Assembly (NCBI GenBank): GCA_964408805.1
Contig: CAYPAV010000020.1
Location: 22,283-86,282 of the forward strand
Source of the DNA: CAYPAV01 sp964408805
GTDB taxonomy: Bacteria; Pseudomonadota; Alphaproteobacteria; UBA8366
Length of the DNA: 64,000 nucleotides
Direction: 5' to 3'
Numbering within the stretch: position 1 is the stretch's first letter; every line of letters begins with the position of its first letter. This document shows positions 45,532-54,354 of the stretch, in pieces. Below the pieces are notes generated by a model that did no database searches, had not been told where the DNA came from, and saw only the letters and a list, made by a program, of their open reading frames with translations. A program made the translations under genes and the position numbers.

Positions 45532-46512
45532 ATGGGGCATATAATTCTCGGACCTCCACTTCGGACCCGCGCCGCCATGGCCGCTCAATTGCCGGGCGGC
45601 ATTGCTTTGGAATTGGCGCGGCGCCTGAGCGACCGGATCAAAGGAGTTCTGGCGTCGATTCGCGGTCGGCTCGCGGGCGCGCGACACGCTTCGGGCGGGG
45701 TGTTGCCGAAAATTTCGAGGCAATTGAATTCCGGTATCCTCGCCCGATGGAACCGGTCCTGGGGACGGGTGTCGCTGGTTGGCGCGGGTCCGGGCGATCC
45801 GGATCTGATGACGCTTCGCGCGCTCAAGCGCCTGCAAACGGCGGACGTCGTTATCCATGACCGGCTGGTCGGCCCCGAAGTGCTGGCCCATGCGCGGCGC
45901 GGCGCCGAATTGATCTATGTCGGCAAGCGAAAGGGCCGCCATGCGATGGCCCAGGACGACATCAATGCGTTGATGGCCGATCGAGCGGAGACGGGTGCTC
46001 GGGTCGTCCGTTTGAAGGGGGGCGATCCCTTCGTCTTCGGGCGCGGCGCCGAGGAGCTCGAATATCTGCGCCGCCGCGGTATCGAAGCGGAAGTGGTGCC
46101 CGGAATCACGGCGGCGCTCGGATGCGCGGCAAGCGAAGGCATTCCCTTGACTCGGCGCGGCCGTGCCACGGCACTGACGCTGGTCACCGGCCATGGCGTC
46201 GACGGCGTGCCCGATCTAGATTGGCATCGCCTTGCCATGGGGGATCAAACCTTGGCGGTCTATATGGGTGTCTCTACCGCGCCCGCGATCGCCGGGCGAT
46301 TGATCGGGGCCGGGCTCTCATCCGAAACCCCGGTCCGAATTATCGAGAACGGCACCTTGCCGTCGGCGCGCGTCGTCGCGGCCCGGCTCGGCGGGCTCGG
46401 CAAGGCCATTTCGGCATCCGACATCACCGGTCCGGCGTTGATTCTGATTGGCGAAGCGCTGGAAGAGGCCGCCGAAATGGCGCTTGCGGCCCCGCTTTAC
46501 GCCGCCGCCTAA
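45532..46512 (+). CDS. cobA: Uroporphyrinogen-III C-methyltransferase, N-terminally truncated CysG-like
   Basis: 326 residues. The methyltransferase (about 78-315) has VSLVGAGPGDPDLMTLRA, VRLKGGDPFVFGRG, VVPGITAALGCA and YMGV, covering the SAM and substrate sites. The first about 75 residues include GGIALELARRLSDRIKGVL, resembling the middle (dimerisation) region of CysG, but the N-terminal dehydrogenase/ferrochelatase Rossmann domain is missing. It should make precorrin-2, with siroheme completion elsewhere. It heads the operon with cysI, which needs siroheme. Confidence 0.88.
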   Translation: MGHIILGPPLRTRAAMAAQLPGGIALELARRLSDRIKGVLASIRGRLAGARHASGGVLPKISRQLNSGILARWNRSWGRVSLVGAGPGDPDLMTLRALKRLQTADVVIHDRLVGPEVLAHARRGAELIYVGKRKGRHAMAQDDINALMADRAETGARVVRLKGGDPFVFGRGAEELEYLRRRGIEAEVVPGITAALGCAASEGIPLTRRGRATALTLVTGHGVDGVPDLDWHRLAMGDQTLAVYMGVSTAPAIAGRLIGAGLSSETPVRIIENGTLPSARVVAARLGGLGKAISASDITGPALILIGEALEEAAEMALAAPLYAAA

Positions 46513-46525
46513 CGGGAGAAATCCA

Positions 46526-46831
46526 ATGGACGTTCAGATCGTAACCGCCAACAGGCTGACCGACGGCCTGGTGGTGTTTCTGGGGCCCGGCGGCCGCTGG
46601 GTCGAGCGGGTTGCCGAAAGCGAGACGGCGGCGGATACGGACCGTGCCGACGCGCTGCTGGCCCGTGCCGGTGATGCCGTGGCGGCACAGGAGGTCGTCG
46701 ATCCCTATTTGGTCGATGCGATCGCAAGACCGGCGGGCCCGATGCCGACCCGCTATCGTGAGCGCTTGCGCGCCTTTGGCCCGAGCGTCGAGACACGGGT
46801 CACAACCAACACCAACGCCATGAAGGCTTAA
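46526..46831 (+). CDS. DUF2849 protein of the sulfite-reduction operon
   Basis: A 101-residue protein with the sequence pattern of DUF2849 (MDVQIVTANRLTDGLVVFLGPGG, later VVDPYLVDAI). The family is found almost only between a siroheme methyltransferase gene and cysI in alphaproteobacteria, as here, so it is likely an accessory of sulfite reduction. No catalytic motif is visible. ACGGGAG ribosome site; cysI begins 5 nt after its stop. Confidence 0.85.
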   Translation: MDVQIVTANRLTDGLVVFLGPGGRWVERVAESETAADTDRADALLARAGDAVAAQEVVDPYLVDAIARPAGPMPTRYRERLRAFGPSVETRVTTNTNAMKA

Positions 46832-46836
46832 AAGCG

Positions 46837-48501
46837 ATGTACGAATACAACGAGGTCGACGACGCCTTCGTCCACGAGCGCGCTCTGCAGTTCCGCGGAC
46901 AAGTCGCCCGGCGTCTCTCCGGCGAATTGAGCGAGGAGGAATTCCGCCCGCTTCGTCTGACCAACGGCCTCTATCTGCAACTGCATGCCTATATGCTCCG
47001 CGTCGCCATTCCCTACGGCACGCTCTCGGCCGAGCAAATGCGCCGCCTTGCCGAGATCGCGCGGCGCTACGATCGCGGCTACGGCCACTTCACGACTCGT
47101 CAGAACATCCAGTTCAACTGGCCCAAATTGGTCGACGTCCCGGATATTCTCGATTCTTTGGCCGAGGTCGGCATGCATGCCATCCAAACCAGCGGCAATG
47201 TGATCCGGAACGTGACCGCCGATCATTACGCGGGCGCCGCTGCCGACGAGGTCGAGGACCCGCGCATTCATGCGGAAATCCTCCGGCAATGGTCGACGCT
47301 GCATCCCGAATTCTCTTTCCTGCCGCGGAAATTCAAGATCGCGGTCAGCGGCTCGCCAAGGGACCGCGCAGCCGTCCGGGTCCACGATATCGGTCTCGTT
47401 CTTCGTCGCGACGGCGCGGGTGCCGCGGGCTTCGAGGTTCTCGTCGGCGGTGGGCAGGGCCGAACCCCGATGCTGGCCAAATCCCTTCGGCCCTTCCTGC
47501 CGAAGGCCGATTTGCTCTCCTATGTCGAGGCCATTCTCCGGGTCTATAACCGTTTCGGCCGGCGGGACAACAAATACAAGGCGCGGATCAAGATTCTGGT
47601 CCATGAGATGGGAATCGATGAATTCCGCGACGCGGTCGAGGCGGAGTGGCGGGAGATTCACGATGGCGTCGTGAACCTGCCCGGGGACGAGGTCGCGCGG
47701 ATCGCTGCGCATTTCGCGCCGCCCCGCTTCGTGACGGATCCGGGCGCGGAAACCGACCTTCGCGCCGCCCGTGCGGCGGACCCCGCCTTCGATCATTGGG
47801 CGCGCGCCAACCTGGCACCGCATCGCGAGCCCGGATATGCGATCGTGAACATCTCGCTCAAACCGATCGGCGGGGTGCCGGGCGACGCCACGGCCGAACA
47901 GATGGATCTCGTCGCCGACCTGGCCGAGCGATTCAGCTTCGATGAAATCCGCGTCACGCATGCCCAGAACCTGGTCCTGCCCCATGTCCGAAAGTGCCAC
48001 CTGCCCGATCTTTGGCGCTGGCTTGCGGCGGTCGGTCTCGCGACTCCGAATATCGGACTTGCGACCGACATCATCGCCTGTCCGGGGCTTGATTTCTGCG
48101 GCCTCGCCAATGCGCGCTCGATTCCGGTCGCCCAGCGTATCGCCGAGCGTTTTGCCGACCCGGGTCGGCAGCGCGAAATCGGGCCGCTGACGATCAAGAT
48201 CTCCGGCTGCATTAATGCCTGTGGCCATCATCATGTCGGCGAAATCGGACTTCTCGGTGTCGACCGGAAGGGCGAGGAGTTCTATCAAATCACCCTCGGC
48301 GGGATGCCGGACGAGGACGCCAGCCTCGGCAAGATTATCGGTCCCGCTTTTTCCGGTGACGATGTCGTCGATGCAGTGGAGAAGATTGTCGAAACCTATC
48401 TACGACATCGTCTCGAAGGCGAACGGTTCCTCCGGACCTATCGCCGCATCGGCCCCGGCCCTTTCAGGGAGACGCTTTATGACGCTCATTCGGAAAGGTG
48501 A
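46837..48501 (+). CDS. cysI: Sulfite/nitrite reductase hemoprotein (CysI-like)
   Basis: A 554-residue siroheme/4Fe-4S enzyme that reduces sulfite to sulfide with six electrons. The two repeated half-domains are visible (GHFTTRQNIQFNW and FDEIRVTHAQNLVLP). The cluster ligands are in ACPGLDFCGLA and SGCINACGHH. The ferredoxin-type or NADPH-flavoprotein donor cannot be told from sequence. Operon context (siroheme gene, DUF2849, DUF934) makes sulfite the likely substrate rather than nitrite. Confidence 0.9.
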   Translation: MYEYNEVDDAFVHERALQFRGQVARRLSGELSEEEFRPLRLTNGLYLQLHAYMLRVAIPYGTLSAEQMRRLAEIARRYDRGYGHFTTRQNIQFNWPKLVDVPDILDSLAEVGMHAIQTSGNVIRNVTADHYAGAAADEVEDPRIHAEILRQWSTLHPEFSFLPRKFKIAVSGSPRDRAAVRVHDIGLVLRRDGAGAAGFEVLVGGGQGRTPMLAKSLRPFLPKADLLSYVEAILRVYNRFGRRDNKYKARIKILVHEMGIDEFRDAVEAEWREIHDGVVNLPGDEVARIAAHFAPPRFVTDPGAETDLRAARAADPAFDHWARANLAPHREPGYAIVNISLKPIGGVPGDATAEQMDLVADLAERFSFDEIRVTHAQNLVLPHVRKCHLPDLWRWLAAVGLATPNIGLATDIIACPGLDFCGLANARSIPVAQRIAERFADPGRQREIGPLTIKISGCINACGHHHVGEIGLLGVDRKGEEFYQITLGGMPDEDASLGKIIGPAFSGDDVVDAVEKIVETYLRHRLEGERFLRTYRRIGPGPFRETLYDAHSER

Positions 48502-48934
48502 AGTCGTAACCGCCGATACCTGGCAATCGGCGACCGATGAGGGGCCCTTGCCGGAGGGGCCGGTCGTGGTCGACCTTGAGCGATGGCAAGAGTCGCGGGA
48601 CGAATTGGTGCGCCGAAACAGCCCCGTCGGGATTCGTCTCGATCCGCCGGACGATCCGTCGCTACTTGCCGATGATCTTGATCGGATCGAGTTGATTTGC
48701 CTCGATTTTCCGAGTTTCACGGACGGTCGGGCCTATAGTCAGGCGCGACTTCTGCGGGAGCGCTGGAACTATCGGGGCGAATTGCGGGCGACCGGCGACG
48801 TGCTACGCGACCAGTTCCGTTTCATGCGCCGCTGCGGCTTCGATGCGGTCGAAACGAAGAAGCCGGCCGATGCCGATGCCTGGGATCAAGCGATGATGGA
48901 AATAAGCGTGGCTTACCAGGGTCGAAGCGACTAG
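48479..48934 (+). CDS. DUF934 protein of the sulfite-reduction operon
   Basis: 151 residues. The late segment SFTDGRAYSQARLLRERWNYRGELRA with VLRDQFRFMRRCGFDA is the DUF934 signature. The family clusters with cysI/cysH and is presumed an accessory factor. Its start lies 23 nt inside the 3' end of cysI, so it is coupled. The stop codon is shared with the convergent oxidoreductase gene through a CTAG at 48931-48934. No cysH intervenes. Confidence 0.88.
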   Translation: MTLIRKGEVVTADTWQSATDEGPLPEGPVVVDLERWQESRDELVRRNSPVGIRLDPPDDPSLLADDLDRIELICLDFPSFTDGRAYSQARLLRERWNYRGELRATGDVLRDQFRFMRRCGFDAVETKKPADADAWDQAMMEISVAYQGRSD

Positions 48935-49953
48935 ACGGACCAGGTGTGCCCGTCCCGCAACAGGGTATCGAGTTCGGGTGCCGGCAAGCTCTTCCTTGCG
49001 ACGTCGATTTGGTCGTAGACCGCGCCGTCATAGGTTGGCGCCGGATTGCAATACAGCACGCCGAGCGCCACCGGAAATTCCGGCGGTTCCATCGTCGCCA
49101 GCATCGTCGCCATGATGCGATTGGTCTCGTCATGGACCAGGATGTCGGCCTCCGTCACGCCGTTCTCGCCGATCGTCACGACTTCCAGTTCCGGCAGGCC
49201 TTCCTTGAGGCGGAGGCCCTTTTCCCCGTCCGCGCCGAAGGTCAACGGCTGGCCGTGCTCGACATGGATTTGGTTCTGTGTCGCGACCGATTTGTCGGTG
49301 AAATGGCTGAAGACGCCGTCATTGTAGACGATGCAGTTCTGGAAGATCTCGACGAAGGAGGCGCCCTTGTTGGCATGCGCCCGGGCCAGGATCCCCGGCA
49401 GGTGATTCTGCTGGGTATCGACGGTGCGCGCCACGAATCGGGCACCCGCACCAAGGGCGAAGGTGGAGGCACTGATCGGATTGTCGACCGAGCCCATCGG
49501 CGTCGAGGGCGAGCGCGTGCCGACCTTCGAGGTCGGCGAATACTGGCCCTTGGTCAGCCCGTAGATCTCGTTGTTGAACAGCAGGATCTGCAGATCGACG
49601 TTACGCCGCAGGACGTGCAGCATGTGGTTGCCGCCGATCGAAAGTCCGTCGCCATCGCCGGAAACGACCCAGACGTCGAGTTCGGGATTGGCGAGCTTGA
49701 CGCCGGTCGCGATCGCGGCGGCGCGGCCGTGGATCGTGTGAAACCCATAGCTCGACAAATAGTAAGGGAACCGCGCGGCACAGCCGATGCCCGAGACGAA
49801 CACCGTGTTCTCGCGCGAGACGCCGAGATTGGCGAGCGTGTTGCGGACACCCTTGACGATGGCGTAGTCGCCGCAGCCGGGGCACCAGCGAACTTCCTGG
49901 TCCGAAGTAAAATCCTTGGCCGTCAGTTTTTCGGGGGCGGTTACGGCCGTCAT
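48931..49953 (-). CDS. korB: 2-oxoacid:ferredoxin oxidoreductase beta subunit (KorB-like)
   Basis: A 340-residue thiamine-diphosphate subunit. WCPGCGDYAIVKGV near the N terminus supplies cluster cysteines. The TPP motif GDGDGLSIGGNHMLH and the NNEIYGLTKGQYSPTS segment are typical of 2-oxoglutarate:ferredoxin oxidoreductases. It converts a 2-oxoacid plus CoA to acyl-CoA and reduced ferredoxin. It lies 1 nt downstream of the alpha-subunit stop. Pyruvate or branched oxoacids are possible alternative substrates. Confidence 0.9.
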   Translation of the reverse strand: MTAVTAPEKLTAKDFTSDQEVRWCPGCGDYAIVKGVRNTLANLGVSRENTVFVSGIGCAARFPYYLSSYGFHTIHGRAAAIATGVKLANPELDVWVVSGDGDGLSIGGNHMLHVLRRNVDLQILLFNNEIYGLTKGQYSPTSKVGTRSPSTPMGSVDNPISASTFALGAGARFVARTVDTQQNHLPGILARAHANKGASFVEIFQNCIVYNDGVFSHFTDKSVATQNQIHVEHGQPLTFGADGEKGLRLKEGLPELEVVTIGENGVTEADILVHDETNRIMATMLATMEPPEFPVALGVLYCNPAPTYDGAVYDQIDVARKSLPAPELDTLLRDGHTWSV

Positions 49954-49954
49954 T

Positions 49955-51823
49955 TCAACCTTCCAGAATTTCGTTGATGGCGGTCTCGACTTCCGAGATT
50001 TTGAACGGCTTGCCGGTTACCCGGTTCAAGCCCTCGGCCGGGACCAGATAGCGATCGCGCAGCACCGTCTTCAGCTGACCCATGTTCATCTCGGGCACCA
50101 GCACCTTGTCAAAGCGTCCGAGCAGATCGCCGAGATTGGCCGGCAGCGGCCAGAGATGGCGGAGATGGATATGGGAGACCGCCAGGCCGCGTTCGCGCAC
50201 CCGCTCGACCGCGCGGCTGATCGGCCCATAGGTCGATCCCCAGCCGACGACCGCGAGCTGTCCGCTTTCGCCGCCCTGCTCGACTTCTTGCTCGGGGATG
50301 TCGTCGGCGATGCGATCGATCTTTTCGTGCCGGGTCAGGGTCATCAGGTGATGATTTTCGGGATCGTAGGAGATGTGACCGCTGTCGTTGGATCTCTCCA
50401 GCCCGCCGATCCGGTGTTCGAGGCCGGGCGTGCCGGGTTTGACCCACGGCCGCGCCAACGTGGTCTCGTCGCGGAGGAAAGGATGGAAGCCTTCCGGATC
50501 GTCGCGGTGATGAACCGGGAAGCTCTCCAGCGCATTGACGTCCGGCAGCAGCCAGGGCTCGGCCGCATTCACGATATAGGTGTCGCTGAGGACGATGACC
50601 GGGGTCATGTATTTCGTTGCCAGGCGGACCGCCTCGATCCCGACCTCGAAACTGTCGGCCGGCGACCGCACCGCCAGCACGACCAGGGGTGCATCGGCGT
50701 TTCGACCGTAGATCGACTGGTAGAGGTCGGACTGCTCCGTCTTGGTCGGCATGCCGGTCGAGGGGCCGGCGCGCTGCGAGTTCACGATGACCAGCGGCAG
50801 TTCGGCGGCGATGGCAAGGCCGATCGCCTCGCCCTTCAGTGCGACGCCCGGACCGGAACTCGATGTGACCCCGAGCGAGCCGGCATAGGATGCGCCGATC
50901 GCGGCGGCGACGGCGGCGATCTCGTCTTCTGCCTGGAAGGTCACGACATCGAAATTCTTGAGCCCCGCCAGGGAATGGAGCAGCGAGGAGGCCGGTGTGA
51001 TCGGGTAGGAGCAGAACACCAGCTTGAGACCGGCGAGCTGGGCGCCCGCGGTAAGCCCCCAGGCCATGCCGTCTGTCCCGGTCACGTTGCGATAGAGGCC
51101 TGTTTCGAGCGATGCCGGCGGGACGATGTAACTGCCGACCTCGCCCGGCAACTCGGCCGTCTCGCCGAAGGCGTGCCCAGCGTTCATTGCGGCGATATTG
51201 GCATCGGCGATGTTCGGGAGTTTGGCGAATTTCTCCTTGAGCCATTTATTCGTCGGCTCGCGGTCGCGGTCGTAAAGCCAGTAGACGAGCCCCAGCGTCC
51301 AGAAATTCTTGCAGCGCAGCCCTTCCTTTTGCGTCAGGCCCAAATCCTTGACCGCCTCGAGGGTCAATTTCGAGATATCGATCTTGACGATCCGATACTT
51401 GTCGAGCGTGCCGTCCTCGAGAGGGTCCCCCTCCCAGCCGGCCTTGGCGAAATTACGGTCCGTGAACGCACCGGTGTCCATGATCACCAGGCCTCCCTGG
51501 CGCAAATCGTCAAGATTGACCTTGAGCGCGGCTGGGTTGAGCGCCACCAGCACATCTGGCGCGTCGCCCGCGGTTTCGATGACGCGGGCGCCGAAATTTA
51601 TCTGGAAGGCCGAAACACCGAACGTCGTTCCAATGGGCGCCCGAATCTCCGCCGGAAAATCCGGGAAGGTGGCGAGGTCATTCCCCGCCATCGCCGTCGT
51701 ATCGGTGAATTGGTTGCCGGTAACCTGAATGCCGTCGCCGGAATCTCCGGCAAATCGAATGACGACCGAGTCAAGTTCCTGCCGAGACATCGCCTCGCGC
51801 TCTTCCGCCGTGACTGCTGACAT
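49955..51823 (-). CDS. korA: 2-oxoacid:ferredoxin oxidoreductase alpha subunit, gamma-alpha fusion (KorA-like)
   Basis: 622 residues. The N-terminal gamma-type domain (about 20-200) begins VVIRFAGDSGDGIQVTG. The pyrimidine-binding domain has YPITPASSLLHSLA and SSSGPGVALKGEAIG, and a third domain near the C terminus has LPANLGDLLGRFDKVLVPEMNMGQL. The two-gene layout with no separate ferredoxin domain matches the aerobic KorAB type. An AGGAG site lies 12 nt upstream of the ATG. The flavoprotein gene upstream could handle the ferredoxin it reduces. Confidence 0.9.
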   Translation of the reverse strand: MSAVTAEEREAMSRQELDSVVIRFAGDSGDGIQVTGNQFTDTTAMAGNDLATFPDFPAEIRAPIGTTFGVSAFQINFGARVIETAGDAPDVLVALNPAALKVNLDDLRQGGLVIMDTGAFTDRNFAKAGWEGDPLEDGTLDKYRIVKIDISKLTLEAVKDLGLTQKEGLRCKNFWTLGLVYWLYDRDREPTNKWLKEKFAKLPNIADANIAAMNAGHAFGETAELPGEVGSYIVPPASLETGLYRNVTGTDGMAWGLTAGAQLAGLKLVFCSYPITPASSLLHSLAGLKNFDVVTFQAEDEIAAVAAAIGASYAGSLGVTSSSGPGVALKGEAIGLAIAAELPLVIVNSQRAGPSTGMPTKTEQSDLYQSIYGRNADAPLVVLAVRSPADSFEVGIEAVRLATKYMTPVIVLSDTYIVNAAEPWLLPDVNALESFPVHHRDDPEGFHPFLRDETTLARPWVKPGTPGLEHRIGGLERSNDSGHISYDPENHHLMTLTRHEKIDRIADDIPEQEVEQGGESGQLAVVGWGSTYGPISRAVERVRERGLAVSHIHLRHLWPLPANLGDLLGRFDKVLVPEMNMGQLKTVLRDRYLVPAEGLNRVTGKPFKISEVETAINEILEG

Positions 51824-52044
51824 CTTGCCCTGAGTCTCCTAATATCGCCCTCAAGCGATACTTAATATAACACCACTCCACGCTCACCGGATATCACGCT
51901 ATCGCGTGCATGCCGGGCAAACGCCCTCCCATAATGCCGCCGCTTCGAGAATGCAACAGCCAAATTGGCCCGTGTCCCAATGTTCAAGCCGGGATGGCGC
52001 CGGTGGCGGCATTCGCTTTGTAAATAAGTGGTTGGAAAGAGAGT

Positions 52045-53361
52045 TCAACCGTTCTCGTCGAGAACCGAAAGCATCTCCGGGATAGTGGTCAATTTTCGCC
52101 GCGGCGCCTCCGGATTTGCATTGGCGATCTCGGCCGCATCGATCTTCTGCCAATCGCCGTAGGAGACCCAGCGGATGCCCTTTTCGGCGAGCGCCGTCTC
52201 GAGTCCGTCGCGGCCCGGCTTGTCGCTGTCGGCACAGTCGGCCAGGATCTGTTCCGCTGCCCGGTCGCCGTCATGTTTGTTGGTGCCGATAACCCCGGTC
52301 GGCCCGCGCCGAATCCAACCGACGGCGTAAAGCCCCGCGGCAACCCGGCCCTCGTCGCTTTCGACCACGCCGCCCGCCTCGTCGAAGGGCACACCGTCGA
52401 GCGGCTGACCCTGATAGCCGATGGCGGGAATGACGATGCCGCACTCGACCTCGTAGTATTCGCCGGTACCGACGGCCCGGCCGTCACGGACCTCGGTCCG
52501 CTCGAAGCGAATTCCCTCGACCGTCTCACCGCCCAGAATCTCGACGGGGCTGGCATAGAAATGGAAATGCACGCGTTTCTCGCGCCCGCCGGGGGCGGCG
52601 TCGACGAAACCCCGAAGGGTTTCCAAGTTCCGCACCTTCAGCCGCCGGTCGCGGTCGCTCATCTCGATATCGTCCGAGACTTCTTCCGGCAATTGGGCGG
52701 CATCGATCACCGGTGTGCAGTTCTCGAGCGCACCCATCTCGCGCAGCTCCACATTGGTGAACTTGGCCTCGATCGGGCCGCGGCGTCCGACCATGTAGAC
52801 ATCGGTCAGCGGCGAGGCCTGGATCGCCTCGTCGGCGTAGTCCGCGAGATCGGTCGCCGCCATCTCGGCCGGCGTCTTCACCAAGACGCGGGCGCAATCG
52901 ATCGCGACATTGCCGACACCGACGACGACGACGCCCTTGGTCTCGAGATCGGGCGCCAAATGCCGGAAATCGGGATGACCGTTGTACCAGCCGACGAAAT
53001 CGGCGGAACCGAAGACGCCGATCTTGTCCTCGCCCGGAATGCCGAGCTTGCGATCGAACGGCGATCCGACCGCCAGCACCACCGCATCATAGAGGCCTTG
53101 CAAAGCCTCCAATGAAATGTCGCGGCCGACATCGACATTGCCGAAATAGGCCACCTTCTCGTTGAGGGCGGTGCGCTCATAGGCGCGGGAGACGTTCTTG
53201 GTCTTTTGATGGTCGGGAGCCACGCCGCCCCGGATCAAGCCGAACGGAGTCGGCAGCCGGTCAAGAATATCGATCTCGCAGTCCGCGTCGGCACGCAGCA
53301 GCGCGTCCGCCGTATAAAAGCCGCTCGGGCCGGACCCGACGATCGCAACACGCACGGTCAT
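52045..53361 (-). CDS. Ferredoxin-NADP reductase-like FAD flavoprotein (adrenodoxin reductase/FprA type)
   Basis: 438 residues. The FAD loop is IVGSGPSGFYTADALL, followed by FGLIRGGVAPDHQKTK, typical of the adrenodoxin reductase family. The NADP loop is VVGVGNVAIDCARVL, and the late segment GWIRRGPTGVIGTNKHDG is also conserved. It should pass electrons between NADPH and a ferredoxin. A GGAGG site precedes the ATG. It lies on the same strand upstream of korAB but with a 221-nt gap, so it may be a separate transcript. Confidence 0.9.
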   Translation of the reverse strand: MTVRVAIVGSGPSGFYTADALLRADADCEIDILDRLPTPFGLIRGGVAPDHQKTKNVSRAYERTALNEKVAYFGNVDVGRDISLEALQGLYDAVVLAVGSPFDRKLGIPGEDKIGVFGSADFVGWYNGHPDFRHLAPDLETKGVVVVGVGNVAIDCARVLVKTPAEMAATDLADYADEAIQASPLTDVYMVGRRGPIEAKFTNVELREMGALENCTPVIDAAQLPEEVSDDIEMSDRDRRLKVRNLETLRGFVDAAPGGREKRVHFHFYASPVEILGGETVEGIRFERTEVRDGRAVGTGEYYEVECGIVIPAIGYQGQPLDGVPFDEAGGVVESDEGRVAAGLYAVGWIRRGPTGVIGTNKHDGDRAAEQILADCADSDKPGRDGLETALAEKGIRWVSYGDWQKIDAAEIANANPEAPRRKLTTIPEMLSVLDENG

Positions 53362-53682
53362 CCGGGCGTTCCTCCGTGGTTCGTTTCAGCGCGGAACTTC
53401 GACGGCCGCGCGACGCGACCGTAACGCATGGGTCCCGTCGATGCCATACAGTAACGCGCGGTTTCGCGGGACCAAATCGGTTCGAATTTCCCGCCAATTT
53501 CAGTCATGCATATCCGAACGTCGGTCTTGCACCGCAATTTGCTCACAAGGAGATTCTCCAAGAAGATGGTTTCGGTACCAAGGCCGGTCAACGCCCCCTT
53601 CCGCCAGAACCAGCGTTGCTTTCTTCCCGGATCGGCGGTCGAATCGCGAATGTGTTCGCTCGTGAAAACAAAGGAAGGACAG
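53362..53682. other. Intergenic region between the flavoprotein and DMSP-lyase-like genes
   Basis: A 321-nt divergent gap. An open frame runs back from the lyase to 53506 but lacks a ribosome site and gives a basic, low-complexity extension, so I do not count it as coding. A small GGAGA-T-TCTCC dyad lies at 53549-53559. I see no clear promoter. Confidence 0.5.
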
Positions 53683-54285
53683 ATGCCGGATCGGAATAGC
53701 AATTTGCAGCGCTTTATCGACACCACGGAGGCGGGAATCCGCGCCCGGGCTTCGGACGTTCCCGACGCGATGGCGATGGCGGGCCGGATATTCGCGGCGC
53801 TGAAGGATCCCGGTATCGTCAATGCCGGGAACGCGCCGACCCGCCTGCCGGCCTGCGATCATCTGGAGGGCGCCCTCGCGGCGGCCGGCGAGGGCCCCGA
53901 TCCCATCCCCGAAATCGGCGAGGCGCTGGCCGCGATCGAGCCGGGTTTCGCCTGGGTTCGCAGCCCGCGGTCCGCGCCAGCGGCCGAGGGTTTTCTCGAC
54001 GGTCACGCCAATGCGAATATTGTCGGCGAGGGCGGCCTGGAAGTACGGCACGACGTTCGAATTGGCGTGAGCCTAGTCGCACCGGGCATTCACTACCCAA
54101 AGCATCGTCATCCGCCCGAGGAACTTTACGTTGTCATGTCTTGTGGAAAATGTATGCGGGACGATAACCCCTTCGGGCTCAAACGATCCGGCGATCTGGT
54201 TCACAATTATCCCAATGCTTGGCACGCAATGCACGCAACCGACGTGCCGTTGCTTGCGATTTGGTGCCTCTGGGTTGGAGAATGA
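53683..54285 (+). CDS. DddQ-like DMSP lyase family cupin
   Basis: 200 residues, the usual DddQ length. The cupin core VAPGIHYPKHRHPPEELY holds H141, H143, E147 and Y149, and H181 in NAWHAMH follows 38 residues after H143. That is the same set and spacing as the metal ligands and catalytic tyrosine described for DddQ and DddK. DMSP lyases split dimethylsulfoniopropionate to dimethyl sulfide and acrylate. Paralogues of other function exist, so activity is inferred. The ATG at 53683 has AAGGAAGGA upstream. An acyl-CoA ligase gene follows after 69 nt. Confidence 0.75.
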   Translation: MPDRNSNLQRFIDTTEAGIRARASDVPDAMAMAGRIFAALKDPGIVNAGNAPTRLPACDHLEGALAAAGEGPDPIPEIGEALAAIEPGFAWVRSPRSAPAAEGFLDGHANANIVGEGGLEVRHDVRIGVSLVAPGIHYPKHRHPPEELYVVMSCGKCMRDDNPFGLKRSGDLVHNYPNAWHAMHATDVPLLAIWCLWVGE

Positions 54286-54354
54286 GCGGCCGGTGGATAT
54301 GAGTTTGGGCATTCTCGATTATCGTCTTATACGAACGGCACGAGCGGGGACGGC

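Noticed and set aside
51895..51908. CACGC-TATC-GCGTG dyad near the korA promoter
   Set aside because: Only 5-bp arms, GC-rich and likely by chance in this composition.
51899..52153. 84-aa cysteine-containing open frame on the minus strand
   Set aside because: It overlaps the flavoprotein gene in another frame and shows no conserved pattern.
53506..53682. In-frame N-terminal extension of the DMSP-lyase-like protein
   Set aside because: No ribosome site at its start, whereas AAGGAAGGA immediately precedes the ATG at 53683 and gives the family's length.
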